Shown here: positions 9,701 to 19,371 of the stretch, piece by piece | How the letters are laid out: every line of letters begins with the position of its first letter | Numbering within the stretch: position 1 is the first letter of the stretch | Assembly: GCA_018820275.1 (NCBI GenBank) | Contig: JAHJOO010000017.1 | Span: 17,961-81,960, forward strand | Length of the DNA stretch: 64,000 bases | Direction of reading: 5' to 3' | From: Alphaproteobacteria bacterium | GTDB taxonomy: Bacteria > Pseudomonadota > Alphaproteobacteria > Caulobacterales > Caulobacteraceae | Made by a program: the position numbers and the translations under genes | Notes under the pieces: model-generated | What the model saw: only the letters and a program-made list of their open reading frames with translations | Told to the model about the DNA's origin: nothing | Databases searched by the model: none

Positions 9701-10342
9701 ATGACCGGCCGCGACGATCCCCGCACCGACCCGCCGTGGGACGACGGCGCCGACCGTCCGCCGCCGTGGACCGACCACGGCGAGCGCCTGCTGTTCGAGA
9801 ATCCGTGGATGCGTCTGACGGAGCACAGGGCGACCGCGCCCACGGGCGTGCCGGCGGACTACGTCGTCATGCGCCCGGCCTCCCTGGCCGTCGGCGTCCT
9901 GCCGCTGCATGGCGACGGCACGGTGACGCTGGTCGGCCAGCACCGCTTCGTGCTGATGAACTGGTCGTGGGAGATGCCGGAGGGCGGGGCCCACCCCGAC
10001 GAGGACCCGCAGGCCGCGGCCGCCCGCGAACTGGCCGAGGAGGCCGGGCTGGCCGCCCGCTCATGGCGCGAGGTCCTGCGGCTGGACATGTCCAACAGCG
10101 TGACCGACGAGCGCGCCGTCGCCTTCCTGGCCTGGGATCTCGACCCCGTGCCGACCGCGCCGGACCCGACCGAGGCCTTCCGCGTCGCCCGCGTGCCCTT
10201 CCTCGATCTGATCGACGCCGTGGCGGCCGGGCATGTCCGCGACGCCTTCACGGTGGCGACCGCGCTGCGGGCGCACCATATGGCCGTGACGTCGAAATTG
10301 CCCGGCTGGCTGGTCCACGCCATGCTGGAGCGCCCGCGATGA
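9701..10342 (+). CDS. NUDIX hydrolase
   Basis: Nudix box GGAHPDEDPQAAAARELAEEAGL (GX5EX7REUXEEXGU). Confidence 0.93.
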   Translation: MTGRDDPRTDPPWDDGADRPPPWTDHGERLLFENPWMRLTEHRATAPTGVPADYVVMRPASLAVGVLPLHGDGTVTLVGQHRFVLMNWSWEMPEGGAHPDEDPQAAAARELAEEAGLAARSWREVLRLDMSNSVTDERAVAFLAWDLDPVPTAPDPTEAFRVARVPFLDLIDAVAAGHVRDAFTVATALRAHHMAVTSKLPGWLVHAMLERPR

Positions 10343-11178
10343 CCCAGGAGCCGACGATGGCCAAGCTCGAAGTCGTCCCCGCCGCCCCCGGCGTCTGGGC
10401 CCGTCTGCGCGACGCCGCGGCCGAGGCGGCCGCCCGGGAGCCCGTGCTGGCGTCGCAGATGAGCGCCGTCGTCCTGTCGCACGACGACCTGTCGGGGGCC
10501 CTCAGCTTCCAGATCGCGCGCAAGCTGGGCGATCAGGAACTGAACGGCATGACCGTCCGCGAGGTCTGCCTCGCCGCCTATGCCGACCGGCCCGATCTGG
10601 TCGACGCCGCCGAGGCCGACCTGCTGGCGGTGGAGGAGCGCGACCCCGCCATCCGCTCGCTGCTGCAGCCCTTCCTGTACTTCAAGGGGTTTCAGGCGCT
10701 TCAGGCCTGGCGGGTGGCCAACTGGCTGTGGGACCGCGACCGCACCACCCTGGCCCTGCATTTCCAGAGCCGCATGTCCGAACTGTTCCAGGTCGACGTG
10801 CATCCCGCGGCCCGGCTGGGGCGGGGGATCTTCATCGACCACGGCACCGGCGTGGTGATCGGCGAGACGGCGGTGGTCGGCGACGACGTCTCCATGCTGC
10901 ACGGCGTGACCCTGGGCGGCACGGGGGCGCAGCGCGGCGACCGCCATCCCAAGATCGGCAAGGGCGTGCTGCTGGGCGCCGGGGCCAAGGTCCTGGGCAA
11001 CATCGCCGTCGGCGACTACGCCAAGGTGGCCTCGGGTTCGGTGGTGCTGAAGCCCGTGCCTGCCGGCTGCACCGTCGCCGGCGTTCCCGCGCGTCTCGTC
11101 AACTGTCCCACCGAGGCCGCCCCGGCGCGGACGATGGACCACACGCTGGCGGACGTCGTCTACGACTTCGTGATCTGA
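10339..11178 (+). CDS. cysE: Serine O-acetyltransferase
   Basis: Left-handed beta-helix hexapeptide repeats (DVHPAARLGRGIFIDHGTGVVIGETAVVGDDVSMLHGVTLGGTG); ATGA overlap with upstream NUDIX gene. Confidence 0.95.
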   Translation: MTQEPTMAKLEVVPAAPGVWARLRDAAAEAAAREPVLASQMSAVVLSHDDLSGALSFQIARKLGDQELNGMTVREVCLAAYADRPDLVDAAEADLLAVEERDPAIRSLLQPFLYFKGFQALQAWRVANWLWDRDRTTLALHFQSRMSELFQVDVHPAARLGRGIFIDHGTGVVIGETAVVGDDVSMLHGVTLGGTGAQRGDRHPKIGKGVLLGAGAKVLGNIAVGDYAKVASGSVVLKPVPAGCTVAGVPARLVNCPTEAAPARTMDHTLADVVYDFVI

Positions 11179-11256
11179 CGGGGTTTCGCATCGCCGCCCG
11201 CTTCTCTAGGGTCCGCGGCCAATCGCACCCCTGAATTCCGAAGAAGGCGACCGCCC

Positions 11257-11466
11257 GTGAAAGACACCGACATCAAGCGTCTGGAGACGCACCTGAAGCG
11301 CACCTTCAACCACGGCGGCATCCAGGTCCGTGCGCGCAAACAGGCGGATTCGGCCGAGGTCTACGTCGACGACGAGTTCGTCGGCATCCTGTTCGAGGAC
11401 GAGGACGGCGACGGCTCCTTCATGTTCGAGATGGCCATCCTGGGCGAGGACCTGCCCGCCACCTGA
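11257..11466 (+). CDS. DUF3126-like small protein
   Basis: MKDTDIKRLETHLKRTFNHGGIQVRARKQADSAEVYVDDEFVGILFEDEDGDGSF; directly after cysE. Confidence 0.75.
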   Translation: MKDTDIKRLETHLKRTFNHGGIQVRARKQADSAEVYVDDEFVGILFEDEDGDGSFMFEMAILGEDLPAT

Positions 11467-11472
11467 CGGCCG

Positions 11473-11844
11473 TCAGACGTTCGCGACGCCCAGCGCCTTC
11501 ATCAGGGCGTCGCGGATGACGGCCTCGGTGAAGGGCTTCTGCACCGTGGGGCGGCCGCGCCAGTTCTCGGGCAGGCCGCCCTCGCCGTAACCGGTCGAGA
11601 ACACCAGCGGGATGCCGCGCGCCTCCAGCGCCGCCGCGACCGCAAAGACCGGCGTGCCGCCCACGTTGACGTCCAGCAACGCCGCGTCCATCTCCTCCTC
11701 GTCGACCATCCGCAGTCCCTCGTCGACCGAGGAGGCCGGGCCGACGGTCAGGCAGCCCATGTCTTCCAGCATGGTCTCCAGCAGCATGGCGACGAGCGAC
11801 TCGTCCTCGACCACCAGCACGCGCCGGTCTTTCAAAGCCGTCAT
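11473..11844 (-). CDS. Single-domain response regulator
   Basis: RRVLVVEDESLVAMLLETMLEDMG..DAALLDVNVGG..VQKPF receiver motifs; start overlaps upstream kinase stop. Confidence 0.9.
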   Translation of the reverse strand: MTALKDRRVLVVEDESLVAMLLETMLEDMGCLTVGPASSVDEGLRMVDEEEMDAALLDVNVGGTPVFAVAAALEARGIPLVFSTGYGEGGLPENWRGRPTVQKPFTEAVIRDALMKALGVANV

Positions 11845-13427
11845 CACCCTCGCCCCGAATCCACTGGAAATCGCATCACGGCGACCAGTCCCTGGTCTCC
11901 GTAGTCCGTCGTCAGGTCGCCGGCCAGATCGTGGCGCACGGCCCGTTCGATCAGCCGGCTGCCGAATCCCTTGCGCTGCGGCGGGGCCGACGGCGGTCCG
12001 CCCGTCTCGCGCCACGTCACCGTCATCAGGCCGTCGGGCCCGCGCGTCCAGTCCACCGTGACCCGTCCGTCCGGGACGCTCAGGGCGCCGTACTTGGCGG
12101 CGTTGGTCGCCAGCTCGTGGAAGATCATCCCCAGCGAGAGCGCGGCGGACGGCTTCAGTCCGACGACGGGACCGTTCAGCAGCACGCGGGCGACGCCGTG
12201 GGCCGCGGTCTCGTGCTGGAGGGTGTCGTGCAGGTCGGCGCCCTCCCAGTGGCTGCGGGTCAGCAGGTCGTGGGTGTGGGACAGGGCCATCAGCCGCGCC
12301 TGGAACCGTTCGGCGAACCGCTCGGGCTCGGCGTGGGCACGCGCGGTCTGCATGGCGATCGACTGCACCGTGGCCAGGGTGTTCTTCACCCGGTGGTTCA
12401 GTTCGTCGATCATCAGCCGCTGCCGGCGGTCCGCCAGCACCGCGTCGGTGACGTCGTGGCCCTGGACGAAGACGCCGGCCACCGAGCCGTCAGAGTCTCT
12501 CAGCGGCTGGTAGATGAAGTCCAGATAGACCGTCTCCAGCGCCCCGGACCCCGTGCGGGCCAGCTGCACCGGGACGGCCCGGCCTTCGAAGGGCTGTCCC
12601 GAGGTGCGGACCTCGTCGAGCAGATTCAGGAAGCCCTGGTCCGGGATTTCCGGCAGCGCCGCGCGCAGGGGCTTGCCGTCCAGATCGCCGCGTCCCACCA
12701 ACTGGGCATAGGCGCGGTTGTGCATCTGGAACACGTGGTCGGGTCCGGTCAGCACCGCGATGAAGCCCGGCGCCTGCAGGAAGATGTCCAGCAGCCGGTT
12801 CCGTTCGCTCTGCAGGCGCCGATTGTCGGCCTGGACGTGTTCCGCGCGCGCCAGAATGTTGCCCCCCAGCAGGGATTCCACGATCGTCCGGTCTGCGTCG
12901 CCCGCCGCTCGTCGCCGCAGGCGTTCGACCTCGGTCACATCCTGGGTGTGCTGCAGGATGTAGACCACCTCGCCCGCCGCGTTCCGCACCGGCGAATGGG
13001 TCGCGCTCCACCAGCGATCCTCGATGCGCGAGCTGCCGTCGGGGTCGATGACGGCGATGGGGTAGTGGATCAGCGGGAGATGATCCCGCTCGCCGGTCGC
13101 CACCACCCGCTCGAGAGACTCGCGCAGCCGCCGGGCGTTGCTCTCCGCCGTCGCGTCGGTCCCGCCGTCGTAGAGCTCGAAGATGTCGCGCCCGATCAGA
13201 TCCTCGCGCCGCCGTCCCAGGACGTCGAGGTACGCCTGGTTCATGCCGGCGTAGCGGAAGGCGGGCGTCAGCAGCATGTAGGGGTTCGGCGAGGCGTCGA
13301 ACGCCAACGCGATGTCCCGCGCGAGCTCGCCGCTCAGCTCCAGATGCTTCAAGACGCCCCCCGCATGCGGGCGACATAACGTGCGCGGTTCCTCCGGGTT
13401 CCCGCGGGTCTGAAACTTTTTCTGCAT
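11844..13427 (-). CDS. PAS-domain sensor histidine kinase, HWE/HisKA_2-type
   Basis: Two PAS-like regions, then DELNHRVKNTLATVQSIAMQTAR and FHELATNAAKYGALS / GGPPSAPPQRKGFGSRLIE. Start codon uncertain (may lie near 13350). Confidence 0.9.
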   Translation of the reverse strand: MQKKFQTRGNPEEPRTLCRPHAGGVLKHLELSGELARDIALAFDASPNPYMLLTPAFRYAGMNQAYLDVLGRRREDLIGRDIFELYDGGTDATAESNARRLRESLERVVATGERDHLPLIHYPIAVIDPDGSSRIEDRWWSATHSPVRNAAGEVVYILQHTQDVTEVERLRRRAAGDADRTIVESLLGGNILARAEHVQADNRRLQSERNRLLDIFLQAPGFIAVLTGPDHVFQMHNRAYAQLVGRGDLDGKPLRAALPEIPDQGFLNLLDEVRTSGQPFEGRAVPVQLARTGSGALETVYLDFIYQPLRDSDGSVAGVFVQGHDVTDAVLADRRQRLMIDELNHRVKNTLATVQSIAMQTARAHAEPERFAERFQARLMALSHTHDLLTRSHWEGADLHDTLQHETAAHGVARVLLNGPVVGLKPSAALSLGMIFHELATNAAKYGALSVPDGRVTVDWTRGPDGLMTVTWRETGGPPSAPPQRKGFGSRLIERAVRHDLAGDLTTDYGDQGLVAVMRFPVDSGRG

Positions 13428-13462
13428 TGTCTGCGGCGGCGGCCCGCCGCAAGCATGGGCCC

Positions 13463-14986
13463 ATGTCCGCAGCAGCCGTCCTGACCGCCCTCGCCATGCT
13501 CGTCCTGCCGTCCCAGGATCCCGATCGTCCCCTGGTCGCGACCACCTCCGGCCCCGTCCTCGGGGTCGAGGCGGACGGCGTCCGGGCCTTCAAGGGCCTG
13601 CCCTATGCCGCGCCGCCGATCGGCGACCGCAGATGGGCCCCGCCCGCGCCCCCGGAGAGCTGGACCGACCCGCGCGACGCCTCGACGGTCGGGGCCCTGT
13701 GCATCCAGCCGCCCGCCAACGGGGACCCCGGCGTCGGCCCGCCGCCGATGAGCGAGGACTGCCTGACCCTGAACGTCTGGGCACCCGAGGGCGCGCGCGA
13801 CCTGCCGGTCATGGTCTGGATCCACGGCGGCGGCTACAACAACGGCTCCGGAACGGCCGCGCTCTACGACGGAACGGCGCTGGCGCGGCGGGACGTGGTG
13901 GTCGTCACGATCAACTATCGCCTCGGCCGGCTGGGCTTCTTCGACCATCCCGCCCTGGCCGCCGCGCGGCCGTCCGACCAGGCCGCCGGCAACTATGGCG
14001 TGATGGACCAGATCGCCGCGCTGGAGTGGGTGCGCGACAACGTCGCCGCCTTCGGGGGTGACCCATCGAACGTCACCATCTTCGGCGAGTCCGCCGGCGG
14101 GGCGGCCGTGACCCAGCTGATGATCGCGCCGTCGGCGCGCGGACTGTTCCACCGGGCGGCGGTCCAGTCGGGTCTGGGGCGCCAGCGGTCGGCCGATCTG
14201 GCGCTGGACCGGCCCGGAAGGCCCTCGGCCCGGACCCTGGGGCGGACGTGGGCCCGGAGCGCCGGCCTGCCCGCCGACGTCGACGCCGCCGCCCTGCGCG
14301 CCGTGCCAGCCGAGAAGCTGCTGAGCCCCATGCCGGCCTTCTATTCCGACAATCTGATCGTCGACGGGCGCGTCCTGACCGAGGACGTGGTCGAGGCCTT
14401 CGAGGCGGGGCGGCAGGCCCCCGTGCCCCTGTTGCTGGGGACGAACAGCGCCGAGTTCTGGTGGATCCGGCCGACCGACGCGGGCGCCTACGGCCGCGAC
14501 GACGACTCCCTGACCGAGGCGCAGCACGACGCCCTGCTGGCGGCCTACGGCGGCCCCGAAGGCTACGACCAGCACGTCGTCAGCGACCTGGCCTTCAACG
14601 AGCCCGTGCGCCATCTGGCGCGGCTGCACGCCCGGGCCGGCCACCCGACCTGGCTCTACCGCTTCGACGTCGTCCCCGAATCGAACCCGGAGCCCAGCGG
14701 CGGGGCCACCCATGCGTCCGAACGCCCCTACGTCTTCGAGACCCTGCACACGGTCGGCCGCCCCCTCGGCGCGCGCGACCGTCGCGCGTCGGCGGCCATG
14801 GCCGGCTACTGGACCGCGTTCGCCCGGGCCGGCGATCCGAACGGGGGAGACCGTCCCGTCTGGCCGGATTTCCGTCAGCGTCCGGATTTCCTTCTCGAAT
14901 TCGGCAACGAGGGGCCGGTGGCGGGCCCCATGCCGAACGCGGCGCGGCTGGATCTGATCGCGGCCTACCGAAGCCGGACCCGCTGA
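13463..14986 (+). CDS. Type-B carboxylesterase family protein (secreted)
   Basis: FKGLPYAAPPIGDRRWAPPAP, SEDCLTLNVWAP, GESAGGAAV motifs; N-terminal signal-like region. Confidence 0.92.
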   Translation: MSAAAVLTALAMLVLPSQDPDRPLVATTSGPVLGVEADGVRAFKGLPYAAPPIGDRRWAPPAPPESWTDPRDASTVGALCIQPPANGDPGVGPPPMSEDCLTLNVWAPEGARDLPVMVWIHGGGYNNGSGTAALYDGTALARRDVVVVTINYRLGRLGFFDHPALAAARPSDQAAGNYGVMDQIAALEWVRDNVAAFGGDPSNVTIFGESAGGAAVTQLMIAPSARGLFHRAAVQSGLGRQRSADLALDRPGRPSARTLGRTWARSAGLPADVDAAALRAVPAEKLLSPMPAFYSDNLIVDGRVLTEDVVEAFEAGRQAPVPLLLGTNSAEFWWIRPTDAGAYGRDDDSLTEAQHDALLAAYGGPEGYDQHVVSDLAFNEPVRHLARLHARAGHPTWLYRFDVVPESNPEPSGGATHASERPYVFETLHTVGRPLGARDRRASAAMAGYWTAFARAGDPNGGDRPVWPDFRQRPDFLLEFGNEGPVAGPMPNAARLDLIAAYRSRTR

Positions 14987-15078
14987 CGCCCGGCCGCGGG
15001 CGCCCCCTGTAGCGCCGGGGGCACAGGCCGACCTGTGACCGAACTGCGGCCCTTGCGGGGCGCATTGAGGGTGTGTCA

Positions 15079-15092
15079 TGTAACCGATTACA
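15079..15092. promoter_or_regulatory. Putative LacI-family operator TGTAACCGATTACA
   Basis: Near-perfect palindrome with central CG, 106 bp upstream of the lacI-type gene; matching site at 31539. Confidence 0.75.
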
Positions 15093-15198
15093 CATTCGGT
15101 GCGGACGGACCTCGTGAAGGGGCCGGGACCGGGCCGGGGCAGGGAGAGAGCGTCGTGGGCACAGCCCCGTCACACGATCAGGCGCGCGGAGCGACGGC

Positions 15199-16263
15199 GT
15201 GAAGCCGGCGAACATCCGCGACGTCGCGCAGCGCGCCGAGGTTTCGGTCGCGTCCGTGTCGCGCGTGCTGAACGGGGCGGGGCCCGTCACCGACGTCACC
15301 CGCAAGAAGGTCATGGAGGCCGTCGAGGCCCTGCAGTACGTGCCCCATTCCGGCGCGCGCAGCCTGTCGACCAGCCGCAGCCAGACCGTCGGCGTGATCC
15401 TGCCGGACCTGTACGGCGAGTTCTTCTCCGAACTGATCCGCGGCATCGACCTGGCGGCGCGCGAGCGCGGCTATCACCTGATCGTCTCCAGTTCCCACGA
15501 CGACGCCGGCGAGGCCGCGGCGGCCGTGCGCTCCATGCGCGGCCGCGTCGACGGCCTGATCCTCATGTCTCCGCACGCGGCGGTGGGGCAGGCGGCGGCG
15601 GGCGTGACCGGCGGCCTGCCGGTGGTGCGGCTCAACGACGGCGCCGCCGAGGCGGATCGTCCGGCCATCGTCGTCGACAACCACGGCGGCGCCGTCGCGG
15701 CGGTGAAACATCTGATTGCGCTGGGCCGCAGCCGGATCGCCCATATCGCGGGCCCGAACGACAACATGGAGGCCGAGGCGCGTCTGTCCGGCTATCTGGA
15801 AGCCATGGCCGAGGCCGGGCTCGACGCGCGCGTGATCGAGGGCGACTTCGACATGGCGTCGGGCCGTCGCGCCGGTCTGGAGATGGCTCGGAGCGGCGAT
15901 TCGGTCGACGCGGTCTTCGCCGGCAACGACATGATGGCGCTGGGCGTCATGCTGGCGCTCCAGGACGCCGGCCGGCTCTGTCCGGAAGACGTCGCCGTCG
16001 TCGGCTTCGACGACGTGCCGCTGGCGTCGCTGGTCCGGCCGGGCCTGACCACGCTTCGTATCGACATCGCCGAGATCGGCCGCAGCGCGCTGGTGCGCCT
16101 GCTGGCGGCGATCGACGGCCAGCAGGACACCGGACGCCAGATCGTCCGGCCCGAACTCGTGATCCGCGGCTCCACTTCGGACCCGGACGCGCAGAGACCG
16201 ACGACGGACGGGCGGCCGTCGTTCGCCACCACTACCGCTCAGGGGGACAAACAGGATGTCTAG
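15199..16263 (+). CDS. LacI-family transcriptional regulator
   Basis: NIRDVAQRAEVSVASVSRVLNGAGPVTDVTRKKVMEAVEALQYVPHSGARSL: LacI HTH and hinge. Confidence 0.96.
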   Translation: MKPANIRDVAQRAEVSVASVSRVLNGAGPVTDVTRKKVMEAVEALQYVPHSGARSLSTSRSQTVGVILPDLYGEFFSELIRGIDLAARERGYHLIVSSSHDDAGEAAAAVRSMRGRVDGLILMSPHAAVGQAAAGVTGGLPVVRLNDGAAEADRPAIVVDNHGGAVAAVKHLIALGRSRIAHIAGPNDNMEAEARLSGYLEAMAEAGLDARVIEGDFDMASGRRAGLEMARSGDSVDAVFAGNDMMALGVMLALQDAGRLCPEDVAVVGFDDVPLASLVRPGLTTLRIDIAEIGRSALVRLLAAIDGQQDTGRQIVRPELVIRGSTSDPDAQRPTTDGRPSFATTTAQGDKQDV

Positions 16264-19261
16264 GATGAACATGCGCTATCTCGGGGCGGTCTCCGCCCTC
16301 GCCGTCGCCGTCTCGATGGGCGCCGCCGGCGCCGCGTCCGCCCAGGTGTCCAGCGCCACGCTGCGCGGCACCATCACCGACGAGGGCCAGGCCGAGACCG
16401 GCGGCACGGTCACGGCGCGCGACGTCGCCACCGGCTTCACCTCGCGCGGCCGCATCGCCGCGGACGGCGGCTATGTGATCCCGGGCCTGCGTCCGGGCAC
16501 CTATGAGATCACCGCCACCTCGGCCGACGGCGAGACCACCACCGACACCGTCACCCTGGCGCTCGGCCAGGTCGGCACCCTGGACCTCGACGTCGGCGCG
16601 ACCGCCGGCGTGGGCGTCGACGGCGCCACCCAGGTCGACGACATCGTCGTCGTCGGCCGTCGCCTGTTCGAGGTCCGCACCCCGGAAGTGGCGACCAACG
16701 TCAGCCAGGCGCAGATCAACAACCTGCCCCAGATCAACCGCAACTTCCTGAACTTCGCGGCCCTGGCCCCCGGCCTGCGCCTGTCGCAGGATCCGCAGGA
16801 GCGCACCATCTCGGCCGGCGGCGCGCCCGCCCAGCAGATCAACGTCTTCATCGACGGCCAGAACCAGAAGTCGACCATCATCGACGGCGGCGTGGCCGGC
16901 CAGGACGACAGCCGCGGCAACCCCTTCCCGCAGGCCGGCGTGCAGGAGTTCCGGGTCATCACCCAGAACTTCAAGGCCGAGTACGAACAGGCTGGCTCGG
17001 CCATCATCACGGCCGTGACCCGCTCGGGCACCAACGAGTTCTCGGGCGACGTCTTCGTCACCTACCAGGACGAAAGCTGGATCGCCCAGGACGTGTTCGC
17101 GGAGCGCCGCGGCGACGCCAAGGCCCCGCTGGAGAACATCCAGTACGGCTTCTCGGTCGGCGGCCCGATCATCGTCGACACCCTGCACTTCTTCCTCGCC
17201 TATGAGCGCAAGGACGAGACGCGGTCCAACACCGTCTTCTCGAACGACGCCACCTACGCCAGCCTCTTCGCCAGCGAGTTCGGCACCTTCGCCGCGCCCT
17301 TCGAACAGGACCTGCTGTTCGGCAAGCTGTCCTGGCAGGTGAACCCGGATCACCGGGTCGAGCTGAGCGGCACCTATCGCGACGAGAACGACATCCGCGA
17401 CTTCGGCGGAACGACCTCCTTTGATCGCGCGCAGCAGGTCAACACCGACGTCCGTTCGGTGGTCCTGAAGCACCAGTGGAGCGGCGACGGCTTCTTCAAC
17501 GAGGCCACGGTCGACTACTTCAGCTACGTCTACAATCCCAAGGCGCTGAACTTCTCCGACTACGGCCGCGAGTTCATCGTCTTCCGCGACGACAACGCGG
17601 CGCCGGGCTTCCAGTACAACGCCTTCAACCGCGACCGCACCGTGTTCAACACGGGCGGCCGGTCGGACAACCAGTACATCGAGCAGGAAAGCCTGACGTT
17701 CAAGAACGACCTGACGTTCACCGACATCGAATGGATGGGCTCCCACACGATCAAGCTGGGCGCCAAGTACTCGATGCAGACGATGTTCGTGAACAAGCAG
17801 TTCGGGCGCAACCCGCAGTTCCGCTACGACGTCGAGGGCCGGCCCGAGATCAACGGCAGCGCCGACATCCCGGTCAGCGTCTTCCTCGGCTCCGCCGTCC
17901 CGGCCGCGGACGTCGACAACAACGTCATCGGCCTCTACATCCAGGACGACTGGCAGATCACCTCGCAGCTCGAGATCAACCTCGGTCTGCGCTGGGACTA
18001 CGAGGACAACGCGGTCAACAACGACTACGTGACCCCGACCAACATCCGCAACATGCTGAACGCCATCCAGGCGCTGCCGGGCTACGACTTCCCGTCGTAC
18101 TTCAACCCGGCGGACTACATTTCGGACGGCGACCGCGAGGCCTTCAAGGACGCGTGGCAGCCGCGCATTGGCTTCAGCTATGACGTGTTCGACGACGAAC
18201 GCACCGTCATCTTCGGCGGCGCTGGCCGGTACTACGACCGGATCGGCTTCAACTTCGCCTTCGACGAGCGCTTCAAGCCGCTCCAGTTCAACAAGGAGAT
18301 CTTCTTCTCCGTGGCCGGCGGGCCCCGCGGCGGCGTCAACACCGTGGCGTGGAACCCCAGCTACCTGACCCCGGCCGGTCTGGATCCCCTGCTGGCCGCG
18401 GCCCCGGGCTCCGGCGAGGTCTTCCTCGTCAACAACAACGCCCCGATCCCCTACACCGACCAGTTCAACCTCGGCGTCCGCCAGAAGTTCGGCGACTGGC
18501 AGGCCGAGGTCATCCTGGCCGCCGGCCGGTCCAAGGACGAGTTCGCCTGGTACATCGCCAACGCCGGCACCGAGACGGGCAACCGCTTCGGCGGACCGAC
18601 GCCGACCTCGGTGGGCTTCCCCGAGTTCCGCAACCTGATCTTCTTCTCGGCCCACGGGCGCGAGCGGGAGTATGAGGCGGTCTATGTGAAGCTGGACAAG
18701 CCCTACAACGCCCAGGACGGCTGGGGCTTCAACCTGTCCTACACCTTCATGGACGCCGAGCAGAACGGCAGCCGCGACAACGGCCTGGCCGGGTTCGACT
18801 TCGACTACAACTCGCCGGAGCAGACCCCGTGGTACCCCTCGTCCTTCGACGAGCGTCACCGCGTCGTCGCCTCGGGCATGGTCGACCTGCCGTACGACTT
18901 CCGTCTGTCGGGCATCCTGACCCTGGGTTCGGGCACGCCCTTCACCCAGTTCGTCTGCCCGACCGCCGTGCGCAACGATCCGTCCAACCCGGACATCTGC
19001 TGGAACGCCGGACGCCCGGAGAAGTACAGCTTCATCATCCCGAACGCCTGGGCCTATCGCCAGCTGGACCTGCGTCTGACCAAGACGTTCGAGCTGTGGG
19101 ACGGCCAGGCGGTCGAGGCCACCTTCGACGCCATCAACGTGCTCGACACGAAGAACTACAACGGCTTCGAACAGTGCCTGTGCTCGGCGGACTACGGCGA
19201 CCCCCGGTCGCAGGCGTTCCCGACGCGCAGCTTCCAGATGGGCCTGCGCTACCGCTGGTGA
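16256..19261 (+). CDS. TonB-dependent receptor, Oar-like with N-terminal carboxypeptidase-regulatory-like domain
   Basis: Signal; TLRGTITDEGQAETGGTVTARDVATGF..GGYVIPGLRPGTYEITATSADG; VDDIVVVGRR plug; TonB-type beta-barrel ending FQMGLRYRW. Confidence 0.95.
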   Translation: MSRMNMRYLGAVSALAVAVSMGAAGAASAQVSSATLRGTITDEGQAETGGTVTARDVATGFTSRGRIAADGGYVIPGLRPGTYEITATSADGETTTDTVTLALGQVGTLDLDVGATAGVGVDGATQVDDIVVVGRRLFEVRTPEVATNVSQAQINNLPQINRNFLNFAALAPGLRLSQDPQERTISAGGAPAQQINVFIDGQNQKSTIIDGGVAGQDDSRGNPFPQAGVQEFRVITQNFKAEYEQAGSAIITAVTRSGTNEFSGDVFVTYQDESWIAQDVFAERRGDAKAPLENIQYGFSVGGPIIVDTLHFFLAYERKDETRSNTVFSNDATYASLFASEFGTFAAPFEQDLLFGKLSWQVNPDHRVELSGTYRDENDIRDFGGTTSFDRAQQVNTDVRSVVLKHQWSGDGFFNEATVDYFSYVYNPKALNFSDYGREFIVFRDDNAAPGFQYNAFNRDRTVFNTGGRSDNQYIEQESLTFKNDLTFTDIEWMGSHTIKLGAKYSMQTMFVNKQFGRNPQFRYDVEGRPEINGSADIPVSVFLGSAVPAADVDNNVIGLYIQDDWQITSQLEINLGLRWDYEDNAVNNDYVTPTNIRNMLNAIQALPGYDFPSYFNPADYISDGDREAFKDAWQPRIGFSYDVFDDERTVIFGGAGRYYDRIGFNFAFDERFKPLQFNKEIFFSVAGGPRGGVNTVAWNPSYLTPAGLDPLLAAAPGSGEVFLVNNNAPIPYTDQFNLGVRQKFGDWQAEVILAAGRSKDEFAWYIANAGTETGNRFGGPTPTSVGFPEFRNLIFFSAHGREREYEAVYVKLDKPYNAQDGWGFNLSYTFMDAEQNGSRDNGLAGFDFDYNSPEQTPWYPSSFDERHRVVASGMVDLPYDFRLSGILTLGSGTPFTQFVCPTAVRNDPSNPDICWNAGRPEKYSFIIPNAWAYRQLDLRLTKTFELWDGQAVEATFDAINVLDTKNYNGFEQCLCSADYGDPRSQAFPTRSFQMGLRYRW

Positions 19262-19273
19262 TCACCTGACCCG

Positions 19274-19308
19274 CGCCCGTCGCTCCGGTCTGACCGGGGC
19301 GGCGGGCG
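19274..19308 (+). terminator. GC-rich hairpin between tandem receptors
   Basis: CGCCCGTCGCTCCGGTCTGACCGGGGCGGCGGGCG followed by pyrimidine-rich TCTCTCCTTCTC; weak U-tract. Confidence 0.45.
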
Positions 19309-19371
19309 TCTCTCCTTCTCCTCGGGCGACACACCGGTCGCCTCAACTACTCCTCGGGGCACTCTACCAAC

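Noticed and set aside
16232-18859. 875-aa minus-strand ORF antisense to the first TonB receptor
   Set aside because: Same shadow-ORF pattern (VEV/DVG/VLQ-rich), no recognizable domains or start context.
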